Origin: Deltaproteobacteria bacterium UBA2409
Lineage (GTDB): Bacteria; Bdellovibrionota_C; UBA2361; DDRT01
Assembly: GCA_002343185.1 (NCBI GenBank)
Contig: DDRT01000012.1
Location: forward strand, 118,001-141,216
Direction: 5' to 3'
Length of the DNA stretch: 23,216 nt
In this document: positions 14,338 to 22,003 of the stretch, in pieces
How the letters are laid out: each line of letters starts with the position of its first letter
Position numbering within the stretch: the stretch's first letter is position 1
Program-made: the position numbers and the translations under genes
Notes under the pieces: model-generated
The model's input: only the letters and a program-made list of their open reading frames with translations
The model's database searches: none
What the model was told of the DNA's origin: nothing

Positions 14338-15585
14338 ATGCTCTCATGGGGTGGATATCCAAAGGTTTCCCAATCGATTGTTTCGATCTCATCCCGCTTA
14401 TCAAAGCTTCCAAAAGCTCTAAGTTTGCTTCCTTATGGATTAGGTAGAAGCTATGGAGACAGCTGCCTTAATGAAGGTGGAACATTAATCCTCACAGACA
14501 GACTTAATCATTTAATTGAGTTTGACAGAGATAAGGGACTACTAACTACTGAATCAGGGGTTTCGTTTGCTGATCTTTTAAATGTGGTCGTTCCAGCAGG
14601 CTGGTTTATCCCAGTATCACCAGGTACGAAATTTGTTACAGTTGGTGGTGCAATAGCAAATGATATCCATGGAAAAAATCATCATGTAGCTGGAACATTT
14701 GGTAGGCATGTTACCTCTTTAGAGCTTTTAAGAAGCGATGGAACAAGAACAGATCTCACTCCTAATGATGACCTTTTTCGTGCAACTGTTGGAGGGTTAG
14801 GACTTACAGGGCTTATCACTAAAGCAACCTTTTCTTTGACGAAAATTCCTAGTCCTTTTGTTTTAGTTCACTCACTGCCATTTAAAGGATTAGATCGTTT
14901 TTTTGAAATTTCAGAAAACTCAAACTCTGACTACACAGTAGCATGGGTTGATTGTCTCTCTAAAACTCCAAGAGGAATTTTTATGGAGGGAGATTTTACT
15001 GAATCCTCACAAAGAGAATACAAACCCCAAAAAGAGATTATTACATTCCCATTTTATGCGCCTGGATTTTTGTTAAATAGTCTATCAATTCAGCTTTTTA
15101 ATGAGATTTATTTTCAAAGAGTCCCCACTAAAGGAACAAAAAAAACTGTCTCTCTTAATCCTTTCTTTTATCCATTAGATAGTATCCACAACTGGAACAA
15201 AATGTACGGAAAGGCAGGGTTTCTTCAGTGGCAATGTGTAGTTCCAAAAGAAGGAATAGGGGAGATTTTCTCAATTTTAAGGAAAAATCGCGCAGGATCA
15301 TTCTTAGCTGTACTAAAAACTTTCGGTGATGCCCAGTCTCCTGGACTATTATCTTTCCCAAGGGCTGGTGTAACATTAGCATTAGATTTTCCGATAAGAG
15401 GTCTTGAGACTTTTAAAGTTTTAGACCTTCTAGATTCTGTAGTGAGAGAACATAGAGGTGCCCTGTATCCTGCAAAAGATGCAAGAATGTCAAAAGAGAT
15501 GTTTACTCTATCTTTTCCAAAATTAACTGAGTTTAAGAAGTTTATAGATCCACATTTTTCGTCATCATTTTGGAGAAGAGTATGA
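14338..15585 (+). CDS. dprE1: DprE1-like FAD-dependent oxidase (lipid-linked pentose epimerase subunit)
   Basis: About 415 residues from ATG 14338. The FAD-binding half has LPYGLGRSYGD, then VSPGTKFVTVGGAIANDIHGKNHHVAGTFG, closely matching mycobacterial DprE1 including the histidine of HGKNHH that carries the flavin there. The C-terminal half keeps LDFPI and YPAKDARMS with the catalytic-site lysine. DprE1 oxidises the 2'-hydroxyl of decaprenylphosphoryl-ribose and DprE2 reduces it to the arabinose form. At the position I align with the benzothiazinone-target cysteine (Cys387 in M. tuberculosis) this protein has alanine (VTLALDFPI). TTG 14278 or GTG 14284 would give up to 20 more residues; ATG 14338 sits where the family domain begins (LSWGGYP) and leaves promoter space. 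Its TGA overlaps the DprE2-like ATG. Confidence 0.82.
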   Translation: MLSWGGYPKVSQSIVSISSRLSKLPKALSLLPYGLGRSYGDSCLNEGGTLILTDRLNHLIEFDRDKGLLTTESGVSFADLLNVVVPAGWFIPVSPGTKFVTVGGAIANDIHGKNHHVAGTFGRHVTSLELLRSDGTRTDLTPNDDLFRATVGGLGLTGLITKATFSLTKIPSPFVLVHSLPFKGLDRFFEISENSNSDYTVAWVDCLSKTPRGIFMEGDFTESSQREYKPQKEIITFPFYAPGFLLNSLSIQLFNEIYFQRVPTKGTKKTVSLNPFFYPLDSIHNWNKMYGKAGFLQWQCVVPKEGIGEIFSILRKNRAGSFLAVLKTFGDAQSPGLLSFPRAGVTLALDFPIRGLETFKVLDLLDSVVREHRGALYPAKDARMSKEMFTLSFPKLTEFKKFIDPHFSSSFWRRV

Positions 15586-16265
15586 AAGTTTGTATATTTG
15601 GAGCCACTTCAGACATTGCTAGAGAAGTCGCAAAAAATCTTCTACCTTGTGAACTTTATCTTGCTGCCAGAAGCGAAGAGGCTTTGAATATTCTAAAGCA
15701 AGACATGCTTGCAAGGGGCGCGATAAAAGTAGTTACTACAATTTTTAATGCAGAAGATAATCCTGAAGAGGCATTAAGCTCACTTCTTGCTGAAGCTTCA
15801 GAGTTCGATATTTTGCTTATCGCTCATGGAGCTTTAGGCACTGAGAATCCTGCTAAAGTATTTAATGAAAACTGTATCTCTCAAATTTTGATAGTAGAAA
15901 AGGCAAGAAAACTAATGAAGCATGGCAAAATTGCTATAATCTCATCAGTTGCAGGAGACAGAGGAAGAAAAAAAGTTGGCCTCTATGGGGCAGCCAAAGC
16001 TGCCCTTGATTCTTATTTAAGTGCTGTTAGACAAGACGAAAAGGCACTACAAATTGTCACAATCAAACCAGGCTTTGTAAAAACGAAGATGACAGCAAAG
16101 CTTGAGGGGGGATTTTTGCCAGCAACTGCTGAGCAGGTTGGTGCTGATATAGCATCGTTTTTAAAGGGTGATGGTCTAGTGCTATATACTCCATGGTTTT
16201 GGAGATGGATTATGTTTATAATCAAAAATATTCCAGAGCGAATTTTTATGAGAATGAAATTTTAA
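15582..16265 (+). CDS. dprE2: DprE2-like short-chain dehydrogenase/reductase
   Basis: A 227-residue SDR. The cofactor site is FGATSDIAREVA (6-17), the IAHG motif follows, and the catalytic residues are S121/S122 (IISSVAGDRGR), Y135 and K139 (YGAAKAA). The SSVAG...YGxAKA context and the adjacency to a DprE1-like gene fit the NAD(P)H-dependent partner that reduces the 2'-keto intermediate to decaprenylphosphoryl-arabinose-type donor. The C-terminus (YTPWFWRWIMFIIKNIPERIF) is hydrophobic and probably membrane-associated. An in-frame ATG at 15570 is rejected as start because GGAG (15572-15575) lies six bases before ATG 15582, which also overlaps the upstream TGA. The stop overlaps the next gene's ATG (TAATG). 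Confidence 0.83.
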   Translation: MKVCIFGATSDIAREVAKNLLPCELYLAARSEEALNILKQDMLARGAIKVVTTIFNAEDNPEEALSSLLAEASEFDILLIAHGALGTENPAKVFNENCISQILIVEKARKLMKHGKIAIISSVAGDRGRKKVGLYGAAKAALDSYLSAVRQDEKALQIVTIKPGFVKTKMTAKLEGGFLPATAEQVGADIASFLKGDGLVLYTPWFWRWIMFIIKNIPERIFMRMKF

Positions 16266-17206
16266 TGAGACAATATCCTGGGACTATAAGCATAGTAGTG
16301 CCTTGTTACAATGAAGAAGAGGTGCTTCCACTTTTTCACTCGAGACTAAGCGTAGTTGCTGACTCACTGAAAGCTAAACTTGAGATTATACTTGTTGATG
16401 ATGGAAGTAAGGATAGAACCTGGGAGATTCTTAATGAGATAGCGCAAAAAGACAAAAGATTCAAAGTAATAAAGCTAAGTAGAAACTTTGGTCATCAGTT
16501 AGCTTTAACCTGTGGACTAGATCAAACTAAAGGTGAAGTTATAATAATATTAGATGCAGATCTTCAAGATCCTCCTGAATTAATTCCAGAGATGATATCT
16601 AAATGGCAGGAAGGTTTTGAGGTCGTCTATGGTCAACGTTCAAAAAGACATGGTGAAAGCATCCTAAAAAAACTTTTTGCTTTTATGTTTTATAGAACTA
16701 TCTCAAGGATCACTAAAATTCATATACCCCAAGACACTGGTGACTTTAGACTAATCGGAAGAAAAGCTCTTAACTCTCTTTTATCCCTAAGAGAGAGGCA
16801 TAGGTTTATTCGTGGAATGGTTTCTTGGGTTGGATATCCACAATGCCCACTAGTTTATGAGCGTCCTGAAAGAGCAGCAGGTGAAACAAAGTATCCTGTC
16901 CGCAAATCTCTGCTCTTAGCATTTGATGCAATAACATCATTCTCTTATGCCCCACTTAGAATTGCCTCTTATCTTGGTGCTTTTGTGTCAGGACTAGCCT
17001 TTTTATATATAGCAGTTGTAATTGCACTGTTTTTCTACGGAATAAACTTCTCAGGATATACCTCTATGATGGCATCAATTTTAATGCTTGGTGGGGTTCA
17101 GCTTATGGTTCTAGGAATAATGGGTGAGTACGTAGGGAGAATTTTTGAACAAGGTCAGGGAAGACCACTTTATCTAGTTGACGAAATTAAAGGAGAACCC
17201 CTCTGA
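16265..17206 (+). CDS. Polyprenyl-phosphate glycosyltransferase (GtrB/ArnC/DPM1-like GT2)
   Basis: A 313-residue GT2 with a cytoplasmic catalytic domain (VVPCYNEEE, LVDDGSKDRT, ILDADLQDPPE, QDTGDFRL, then RFIRGMVSW and GETKYP) followed by two membrane helices at about 232-262 and 270-295. This is the layout of enzymes that load a sugar from a nucleotide donor onto undecaprenyl or dolichyl phosphate. Beside DprE1/DprE2 it may make the lipid-linked pentose precursor or a second lipid-linked sugar. An upstream ATG at 16193 extends the frame deep into the reductase gene; 16265, which overlaps the reductase stop by one base and directly precedes the GT fold, is preferred. It ends overlapping the next gene's CTG start. 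Confidence 0.88.
   Translation: MRQYPGTISIVVPCYNEEEVLPLFHSRLSVVADSLKAKLEIILVDDGSKDRTWEILNEIAQKDKRFKVIKLSRNFGHQLALTCGLDQTKGEVIIILDADLQDPPELIPEMISKWQEGFEVVYGQRSKRHGESILKKLFAFMFYRTISRITKIHIPQDTGDFRLIGRKALNSLLSLRERHRFIRGMVSWVGYPQCPLVYERPERAAGETKYPVRKSLLLAFDAITSFSYAPLRIASYLGAFVSGLAFLYIAVVIALFFYGINFSGYTSMMASILMLGGVQLMVLGIMGEYVGRIFEQGQGRPLYLVDEIKGEPL
17191..17205 (+). promoter_or_regulatory. Strong ribosome binding site leading to a CTG start codon
   Basis: AAAGGAG (17189-17195) lies seven bases before CTG at 17203. An in-frame TAA at 17188-17190 closes the frame upstream, and no ATG, GTG or TTG occurs between it and the FAD-binding motif. CTG overlaps the previous TGA as CTGA, mimicking the ATGA couplings elsewhere in the block. 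Confidence 0.7.
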
Positions 17207-18501
17207 AGGTTATAATTGTAGGCGCTGGATACACGGGGCTATCAGCAGCGTGGGATCTCAAAAAAGCAGGGTATGATGTAACTATTCTTGAGGCTGATTC
17301 ATCAGTTGGTGGTCTTGCTGGAAGTTTTGAGATTTCACCTGGAATAGATCTTGAGAGATTTTATCATCACTGGTTTTCCTCTGATCATCATATTTTAGAT
17401 TTTTTACGTGAACTTGATCTTGGAGATAAAATAAAAGTTCTAGAATCAAATACTGGGCTATTTTATGCAAATTCAATATTCAGACTTAGTAAACCTTTTG
17501 ATCTTCTAAAATTTACCCCTTTGTCATTTATAAACAGAATACGAACTGGGTTAATGGTATTGGCTGCAAAGAGACATAACGACTATTTATCACTTGAAAA
17601 TGAAACCGCTGAAAGTTGGATCAAACGTTTTGCAGGGGAAGAAAGCTACAAAGTTGTCTGGGAGCCCCTTTTAAAAGGTAAATTTGGAGTTGAAGCTCAA
17701 AATGTTTCAGCAGTTTGGTTTTGGAATAAACTAAAACTACGAGGTGGAAGTCGTGGTAAGGGTGGCAAAGAAAATCTTCTTTATTTTGATGGTGGATTTG
17801 GAGGAGCTACAAAAAGTATAAAAAATGCTCTTGAAAATGCTGGTGTAAAGATAATAACTAACACACCTGTTACTAAAATTATCTCTAAAGATGGTAAGGT
17901 TACGGGTGTAGAAACAAAAGATGGTACTTTTGATTCAAGTTGCGTTCTTGCAACACTTCCACTTCCAACTTTTTTAGATATTACACCAGAACTTCCAAAA
18001 TCTTACACTGAGCCTGCAAGAGAGATCAGATTTTTAGGTAATGTCTGTCTTGTTCTTTCATTAAATAAAAGCCTCTCATCTACCTACTGGCTTAATGTCG
18101 CAGATCCAAGTTTTCCCTTTGTTGGGGTAATTGAGCATACTAATTTTGATCCGCCTTCAAATTATGGAGGAAAGCACATTGCATATCTTTCAAAATATCT
18201 TCCAACTTCTGAGCCTTTGTTTAATCTATCAGACGAGGAAACATTTAAATATTGTTTGCCTCACTTGAAGCGAATTTTCCCTGAATTTAACGAATCATGG
18301 GTTAACGGGTATAATATTTGGAGAGCGCATTACAGCCAGCCAGTGATTACAAAGCATTATTCAAAATTAATTCCCGCTGAAAAAACTCCAATAAAAGGAC
18401 TTTGGCTTTCAACTATGGCTCAAGTATACCCTGAGGATCGGGGTACGTCGTACGCTGTAAGACACGGGAGGAAAGTTGCTCAAAAAATTATTCAAGGTTA
18501 A
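17203..18501 (+). CDS. FAD-dependent amine-oxidase/protoporphyrinogen-oxidase-like protein, CTG start
   Basis: A 432-residue flavoprotein when read from CTG 17203. The dinucleotide-binding motif VIIVGAGYTGLSAAWDL begins at residue 3 and continues to VTILEADSSVGGLAGSF, the standard FAD fold of the HemY/amine-oxidase/UDP-galactopyranose-mutase superfamily. The C-terminal FAD segment is GLWLSTMAQVYPEDRGTSYAVRHG. Limiting the gene to the first canonical start (TTG 17521) would delete the entire FAD motif, so the CTG start is strongly implied. Homologues often sit in glycan clusters beside GtrB-type transferases; the substrate may be a lipid-linked sugar, but this is inference. It overlaps the glycosyltransferase by 4 bases and precedes a membrane protein by 6. 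Confidence 0.82.
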   Translation: MKVIIVGAGYTGLSAAWDLKKAGYDVTILEADSSVGGLAGSFEISPGIDLERFYHHWFSSDHHILDFLRELDLGDKIKVLESNTGLFYANSIFRLSKPFDLLKFTPLSFINRIRTGLMVLAAKRHNDYLSLENETAESWIKRFAGEESYKVVWEPLLKGKFGVEAQNVSAVWFWNKLKLRGGSRGKGGKENLLYFDGGFGGATKSIKNALENAGVKIITNTPVTKIISKDGKVTGVETKDGTFDSSCVLATLPLPTFLDITPELPKSYTEPAREIRFLGNVCLVLSLNKSLSSTYWLNVADPSFPFVGVIEHTNFDPPSNYGGKHIAYLSKYLPTSEPLFNLSDEETFKYCLPHLKRIFPEFNESWVNGYNIWRAHYSQPVITKHYSKLIPAEKTPIKGLWLSTMAQVYPEDRGTSYAVRHGRKVAQKIIQG

Positions 18502-18507
18502 GAAATC

Positions 18508-19077
18508 TTGGGCGCACTAGGTTCAATAATAGCGATAATATTATATTCGTATTATCTAGTAAGGGTTTTAAGAGGAGAAACTAAACCACACCCATACTCT
18601 TGGTTAATATGGTGTTTAGTCGCTGGAATTTCAGGATTTGGGCAACTGGATGGCGGGGCAGGTTCTGGGGCTTGGGTGACTCTTACCTCAAGTTTTATGT
18701 GCTTTTTAATCTTTTTATCCTCACTAAAGTTTGGAGAGAAGAAGATTCATCTATTTGATACTGTATGTCTAATAGTATCTCTCTTAGCTATCCCGCTTTG
18801 GATTTTGACTAACACACCACTTTATTCTGTCATACTTGTTACAATAGTTGACACAGTCGGTTTTATACCAACAATTAGAAAATCATATTTCAAACCATAT
18901 GAGGAAGCAGTTCTTACTTACATTGCTAGTGCACTAAAGAATATCTTAGGAATCTTAGCATTAGAAAAATATTCGCTTTTAACACTTTGTTATCCTGCGG
19001 TGTTACTAATTACATGCACTTTATTTTCAATACTTTTACTTATAAGAAGGGATGCTTTAAGGAGAGATACTCTATAA
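18508..19077 (+). CDS. Multi-pass membrane protein of unknown function
   Basis: A 189-residue hydrophobic protein with about six or seven membrane helices and short loops. Conserved-looking polar landmarks are LRGETKPHPYSWLIWCLV (about 22-39), GGAGSGAWVT (51-60) and VDTVGFIPTIRKSYFKPYEE (113-132). Two similar proline-containing segments (HPYSWLIW and FIPTIRKS) and the compact size recall PQ-loop/SWEET-type transporters, but I cannot claim membership. It starts at TTG 18508, six bases after the FAD gene; no in-frame ATG occurs until deep in the protein and the ribosome site is weak. Its last 38 bases overlap, in antisense, the end of the M32 peptidase gene. Confidence 0.65.
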   Translation: MGALGSIIAIILYSYYLVRVLRGETKPHPYSWLIWCLVAGISGFGQLDGGAGSGAWVTLTSSFMCFLIFLSSLKFGEKKIHLFDTVCLIVSLLAIPLWILTNTPLYSVILVTIVDTVGFIPTIRKSYFKPYEEAVLTYIASALKNILGILALEKYSLLTLCYPAVLLITCTLFSILLLIRRDALRRDTL

Positions 19078-20419
19078 ATGGTTTCGAAGAGATCTTTTCA
19101 GAAGTAACCCTCTCAATTAGGTCTTTCGGTTTAAATTCGCTCCCATATTGATAGATATTTTCTTTAAACCAGTTATTGATCTTAGAGAATTGTCCTTCGC
19201 TTACTAACAAGTCAAAATCTGAAATATCTTTTTTAATTTTCTCTAAAAGCATCCCTCCGTATATATTTCCTAGAACGTAAGTTGGGAAATATCCAAAAGC
19301 ACCAGAATACCAGTGTACATCCTGAAGAACTCCTTCACGATCTGAGCTTGGCTTTAGGCCTAGATGCTTCTCATATAGTTCATTCCAAGCAGAGGGAAGA
19401 TCTTGTACCGTTAGCTCCCCTTTTAAAAGTGCTAATTCAAGTAAAAACCTTATTACAATGTGAATCGAATAAGTTACTTCGTCTGCTTCAACTCGAATTA
19501 AACTCGGACTTACAAAGTTTACTTCATTATAAATATCAGAATCATTTATCCCAGTGACTCGGCTTAAAAACGAACAAAACTCCTTACTTCTGCCTATAAT
19601 ATTTTCATAGAATCTTGATTGCGATTCATGTACCCCTAAAGAAACCGCCTCGCCTCTTGGTAGGCCACGTTGATCGCTATTTAATCCGGCTTCGTATAGA
19701 CAATGACCTGCTTCATGCAAAGTACTGAACAAAGATGAAAAGAGATTATCAGGGTCATATCTTGTTGTGATTCTATAATCACCTACCCCAATCGTTGTAC
19801 AAAATGGATGTGCTGATGAATCAAGTCTGCTGGTTTCTGAGGATAGCCCTAGTTGATTTATAATTTTAGTGCAAAGTGTTTGTTGTTCTACTACAGGCAT
19901 TGGAAATTTTTTCTTTGTTTGTGTGCTGCTTTTTACCTTAAAAAGTAGCTCTTTTAGGAGTGGCTCAACCCAAAATACTTCTCCTCCCCACTCATATTGA
20001 TCTAACAGTGCATCGTAGGGATCTTTTTTATAGCCTCGAAGATCAGCTTCCTCTTTTGAAAGTGCAACTAGATCTTCAAGATGAGGAGCAACTAGCGAGA
20101 AGTTATTTTCTGGTTTTGCTCTTAGCCACACTTGGAATGCTAAACTAGATGCTTTACTTTTCCGTGCCACAAAGTCGATTGGTAGCTTACTGGCTTTTTC
20201 GATCTCCCTAAGAACGCCATCTCTATTTATAGGATCTGAATCATTCTCTGCTTCTTTTTTTAACTCCGGGTCTAAGAGAAGCTTATGTCTTAGAACTGCT
20301 AAGTATTCTATCTGTTTTGCACGCCATTTCCCCCCAGCTTCGGGCATATAGGTTTGCTGATCCCAATCTAGTAGCGCAGAGATCCCATCAATTAAACTAA
20401 CCGCTTTTCTAAGTTTCAT
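19040..20419 (-). CDS. M32 (Taq/Pfu-type) metallocarboxypeptidase
   Basis: A 459-residue cytoplasmic zinc carboxypeptidase. Family signatures are complete: DWDQQTYMPEAGG near the N-terminus, ITTRYD, HEAGH (235-239) with the zinc histidines and catalytic glutamate, GVHESQSRFYEN (262-273) supplying the third ligand, IRVEADEVTYSIH (308-320) and DVHWYSGAFGYFPTY (367-381). It removes C-terminal residues from peptides, excluding proline by family knowledge. It is somewhat shorter than the typical ~500 residues: the N-terminus begins about 15 residues later than in Thermus, and an in-frame stop just upstream of ATG 20419 confirms the start. It follows the preceding minus-strand gene by 10 bases, so the two are probably cotranscribed. 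Confidence 0.93.
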   Translation of the reverse strand: MKLRKAVSLIDGISALLDWDQQTYMPEAGGKWRAKQIEYLAVLRHKLLLDPELKKEAENDSDPINRDGVLREIEKASKLPIDFVARKSKASSLAFQVWLRAKPENNFSLVAPHLEDLVALSKEEADLRGYKKDPYDALLDQYEWGGEVFWVEPLLKELLFKVKSSTQTKKKFPMPVVEQQTLCTKIINQLGLSSETSRLDSSAHPFCTTIGVGDYRITTRYDPDNLFSSLFSTLHEAGHCLYEAGLNSDQRGLPRGEAVSLGVHESQSRFYENIIGRSKEFCSFLSRVTGINDSDIYNEVNFVSPSLIRVEADEVTYSIHIVIRFLLELALLKGELTVQDLPSAWNELYEKHLGLKPSSDREGVLQDVHWYSGAFGYFPTYVLGNIYGGMLLEKIKKDISDFDLLVSEGQFSKINNWFKENIYQYGSEFKPKDLIERVTSEKISSKPFIEYLSLKHPFL

Positions 20420-20429
20420 TATAGTAGGT

Positions 20430-21923
20430 CTACTTTAGCTCAACTTTTGTATCAAACACCACTGATACAGCTAAACTACCATTCTCTTTTTTAACACCCG
20501 TTACACGACTTGATGTTTGATAGGTAGAATAGAATGAAACTTCTGCTGTATCACCGTTGAGAATAATATTTGCTGTCCCGGTTCCTATAACCCTTCTCGT
20601 TTGCTTATCATCTTGTATTGAAATACGAACTGGCCCATTTGTTACAGCAGCTCCACTATCTTCAAATGTAAATTGAGTGGTTTCAAAAACTGTAGTCTCT
20701 ATCCAAGGTGCTCTTGGGACTCTTCTAACAATCTCTTCAGGTGTAAGTTTTGGAGATTCATCCCCTCTAAATACAATTGAAAGTCGTTTGATTTTACCCT
20801 GCTCTTCAGTAAGATTGATCGTTACTGTTCCACCATCAACTACTAGTGCACCCTTAAGATCTCTGTTCAGAGATTTAGGCACTTTTTTCTCATTAGCAAC
20901 CTTTACTGGTTTTGGTGTTTCAACAGTTTTTGATTCTGTTTCTTTATTCATGAAGTAAAAATGATTTGCTCCCCAAAGTGCCATTACCAAAACCAAGGTC
21001 ATTAATAAAAGAGGAAGATGATTTTCTTTTTGAATTGGTAGCTGTTGTGCAGCTTCTTCGACTGGCTTTTCAACAACTGCTGGTTTTTCTATTTTTAATG
21101 AAACAGGAGTTTCTTCGACTTTTGGCTCTTCAATTTTTGGGGCAATAGCCTGAACTTCTTCAAGCATTGAATCTAAATCTACCTCATCACCTGTTGGGCT
21201 TACGCTTCCCTTAACAATTGGAACATCGGGTACAATATCTTCTACACCTTCAACAGTTAGATCCCAGTCATTTTTCTCTTCAACCTTCTCGATAACTTTT
21301 TGCTCAACAGGCTTCTCTGACTCATCATCAAAGCTAAAATCGATCGGCTTTAGTTTCTTCTCTGGCTCTTTATTACTTTCCTTATTGATATTTATTACAG
21401 GCTCAGATTCTTTCTCTCCAAAAGTAAACAGATCTTCCTTAACAGCTTCTTCTGATTTTGGTTCCTCTTTTATACTAATTGGATCTTGTTCCTCCTCATT
21501 GCCTAATACCTGAAGGAGGTCTTCTAGACTTTCATCTTCATTAAGCTCAATTGCTTTTTCATGTTCTGGTTTTATAGGTTCTTCTTCTTCAGAGACCTCA
21601 TAAACGGGAAGCTCTTCATTTTCCTCAGAGATAGAAAAAACTTTAGGTTCTGGTTTTGATTCTTCATCATCGAGTGAAAATTCTATCTCAATATTTTGCT
21701 TCTCTCTTACTATGTAGACTCTAGCGCCTGCTGATTTTAGCTCCTCGTAGTACTCTTCAAGAGCACTTTCATCATCGGCCGTAACGATTGTGGATGGGGT
21801 CTTTTCTATAATTTCTCTTATCTCGTCTACTGAGAAATTTAGCTTAGACAGAAGGGCACTCTTAATCTTTCTAACAGTGTCAGCTTCCGAGTTTTGAGGG
21901 CCTTCATAGACTAGTTGAAACAT
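20430..21923 (-). CDS. Single-pass membrane protein with L7/L12-like N-terminal domain and acidic linker
   Basis: A 497-residue product not recognised as a whole. Residues 1-75 resemble the ribosomal L7/L12 C-terminal fold: LNFSVDEIREIIEKTPSTIV followed by ALEEYYEELKSAGARVYIV aligns with the bL12 helix-loop-helix-strand. Residues 80-300 are a long, low-complexity Glu/Pro/Lys/Ser-rich linker, highly acidic. One membrane helix at about 303-325 (LPLLLMTLVLVMALWGANHFYFM) follows. Residues 350-497 are a probably folded, beta-rich extracytoplasmic domain (VVDGGTVTINL, SIVFRGDE, AEVSFYSTYQ). The topology predicts the L7/L12-like domain in the cytoplasm. It is divergent from dprA and probably cotranscribed with the M32 peptidase. 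Function unknown. Confidence 0.72.
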   Translation of the reverse strand: MFQLVYEGPQNSEADTVRKIKSALLSKLNFSVDEIREIIEKTPSTIVTADDESALEEYYEELKSAGARVYIVREKQNIEIEFSLDDEESKPEPKVFSISEENEELPVYEVSEEEEPIKPEHEKAIELNEDESLEDLLQVLGNEEEQDPISIKEEPKSEEAVKEDLFTFGEKESEPVININKESNKEPEKKLKPIDFSFDDESEKPVEQKVIEKVEEKNDWDLTVEGVEDIVPDVPIVKGSVSPTGDEVDLDSMLEEVQAIAPKIEEPKVEETPVSLKIEKPAVVEKPVEEAAQQLPIQKENHLPLLLMTLVLVMALWGANHFYFMNKETESKTVETPKPVKVANEKKVPKSLNRDLKGALVVDGGTVTINLTEEQGKIKRLSIVFRGDESPKLTPEEIVRRVPRAPWIETTVFETTQFTFEDSGAAVTNGPVRISIQDDKQTRRVIGTGTANIILNGDTAEVSFYSTYQTSSRVTGVKKENGSLAVSVVFDTKVELK

Positions 21924-22003
21924 ACTTATCCGTAAGACTTGAGATGCTTTTTTTTAACCTATAGTTTCGGCAACTTTTTTCTTTGAATTCCGATAGTTAA
22001 GAT

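Noticed and set aside
15570..15581. Upstream ATG at 15570 as start of the DprE2-like gene
   Set aside because: The GGAG ribosome site lies inside these codons and positions initiation at 15582, which gives the usual ATGA overlap.
16193..16264. Upstream ATG at 16193 as start of the GtrB-like glycosyltransferase
   Set aside because: It would add 24 residues overlapping the reductase gene without family support; ATG 16265 directly precedes the GT fold.
19282..20148. Plus-strand frames antisense to the M32 peptidase
   Set aside because: The minus-strand M32 gene has complete zinc-site motifs; these are shadows.
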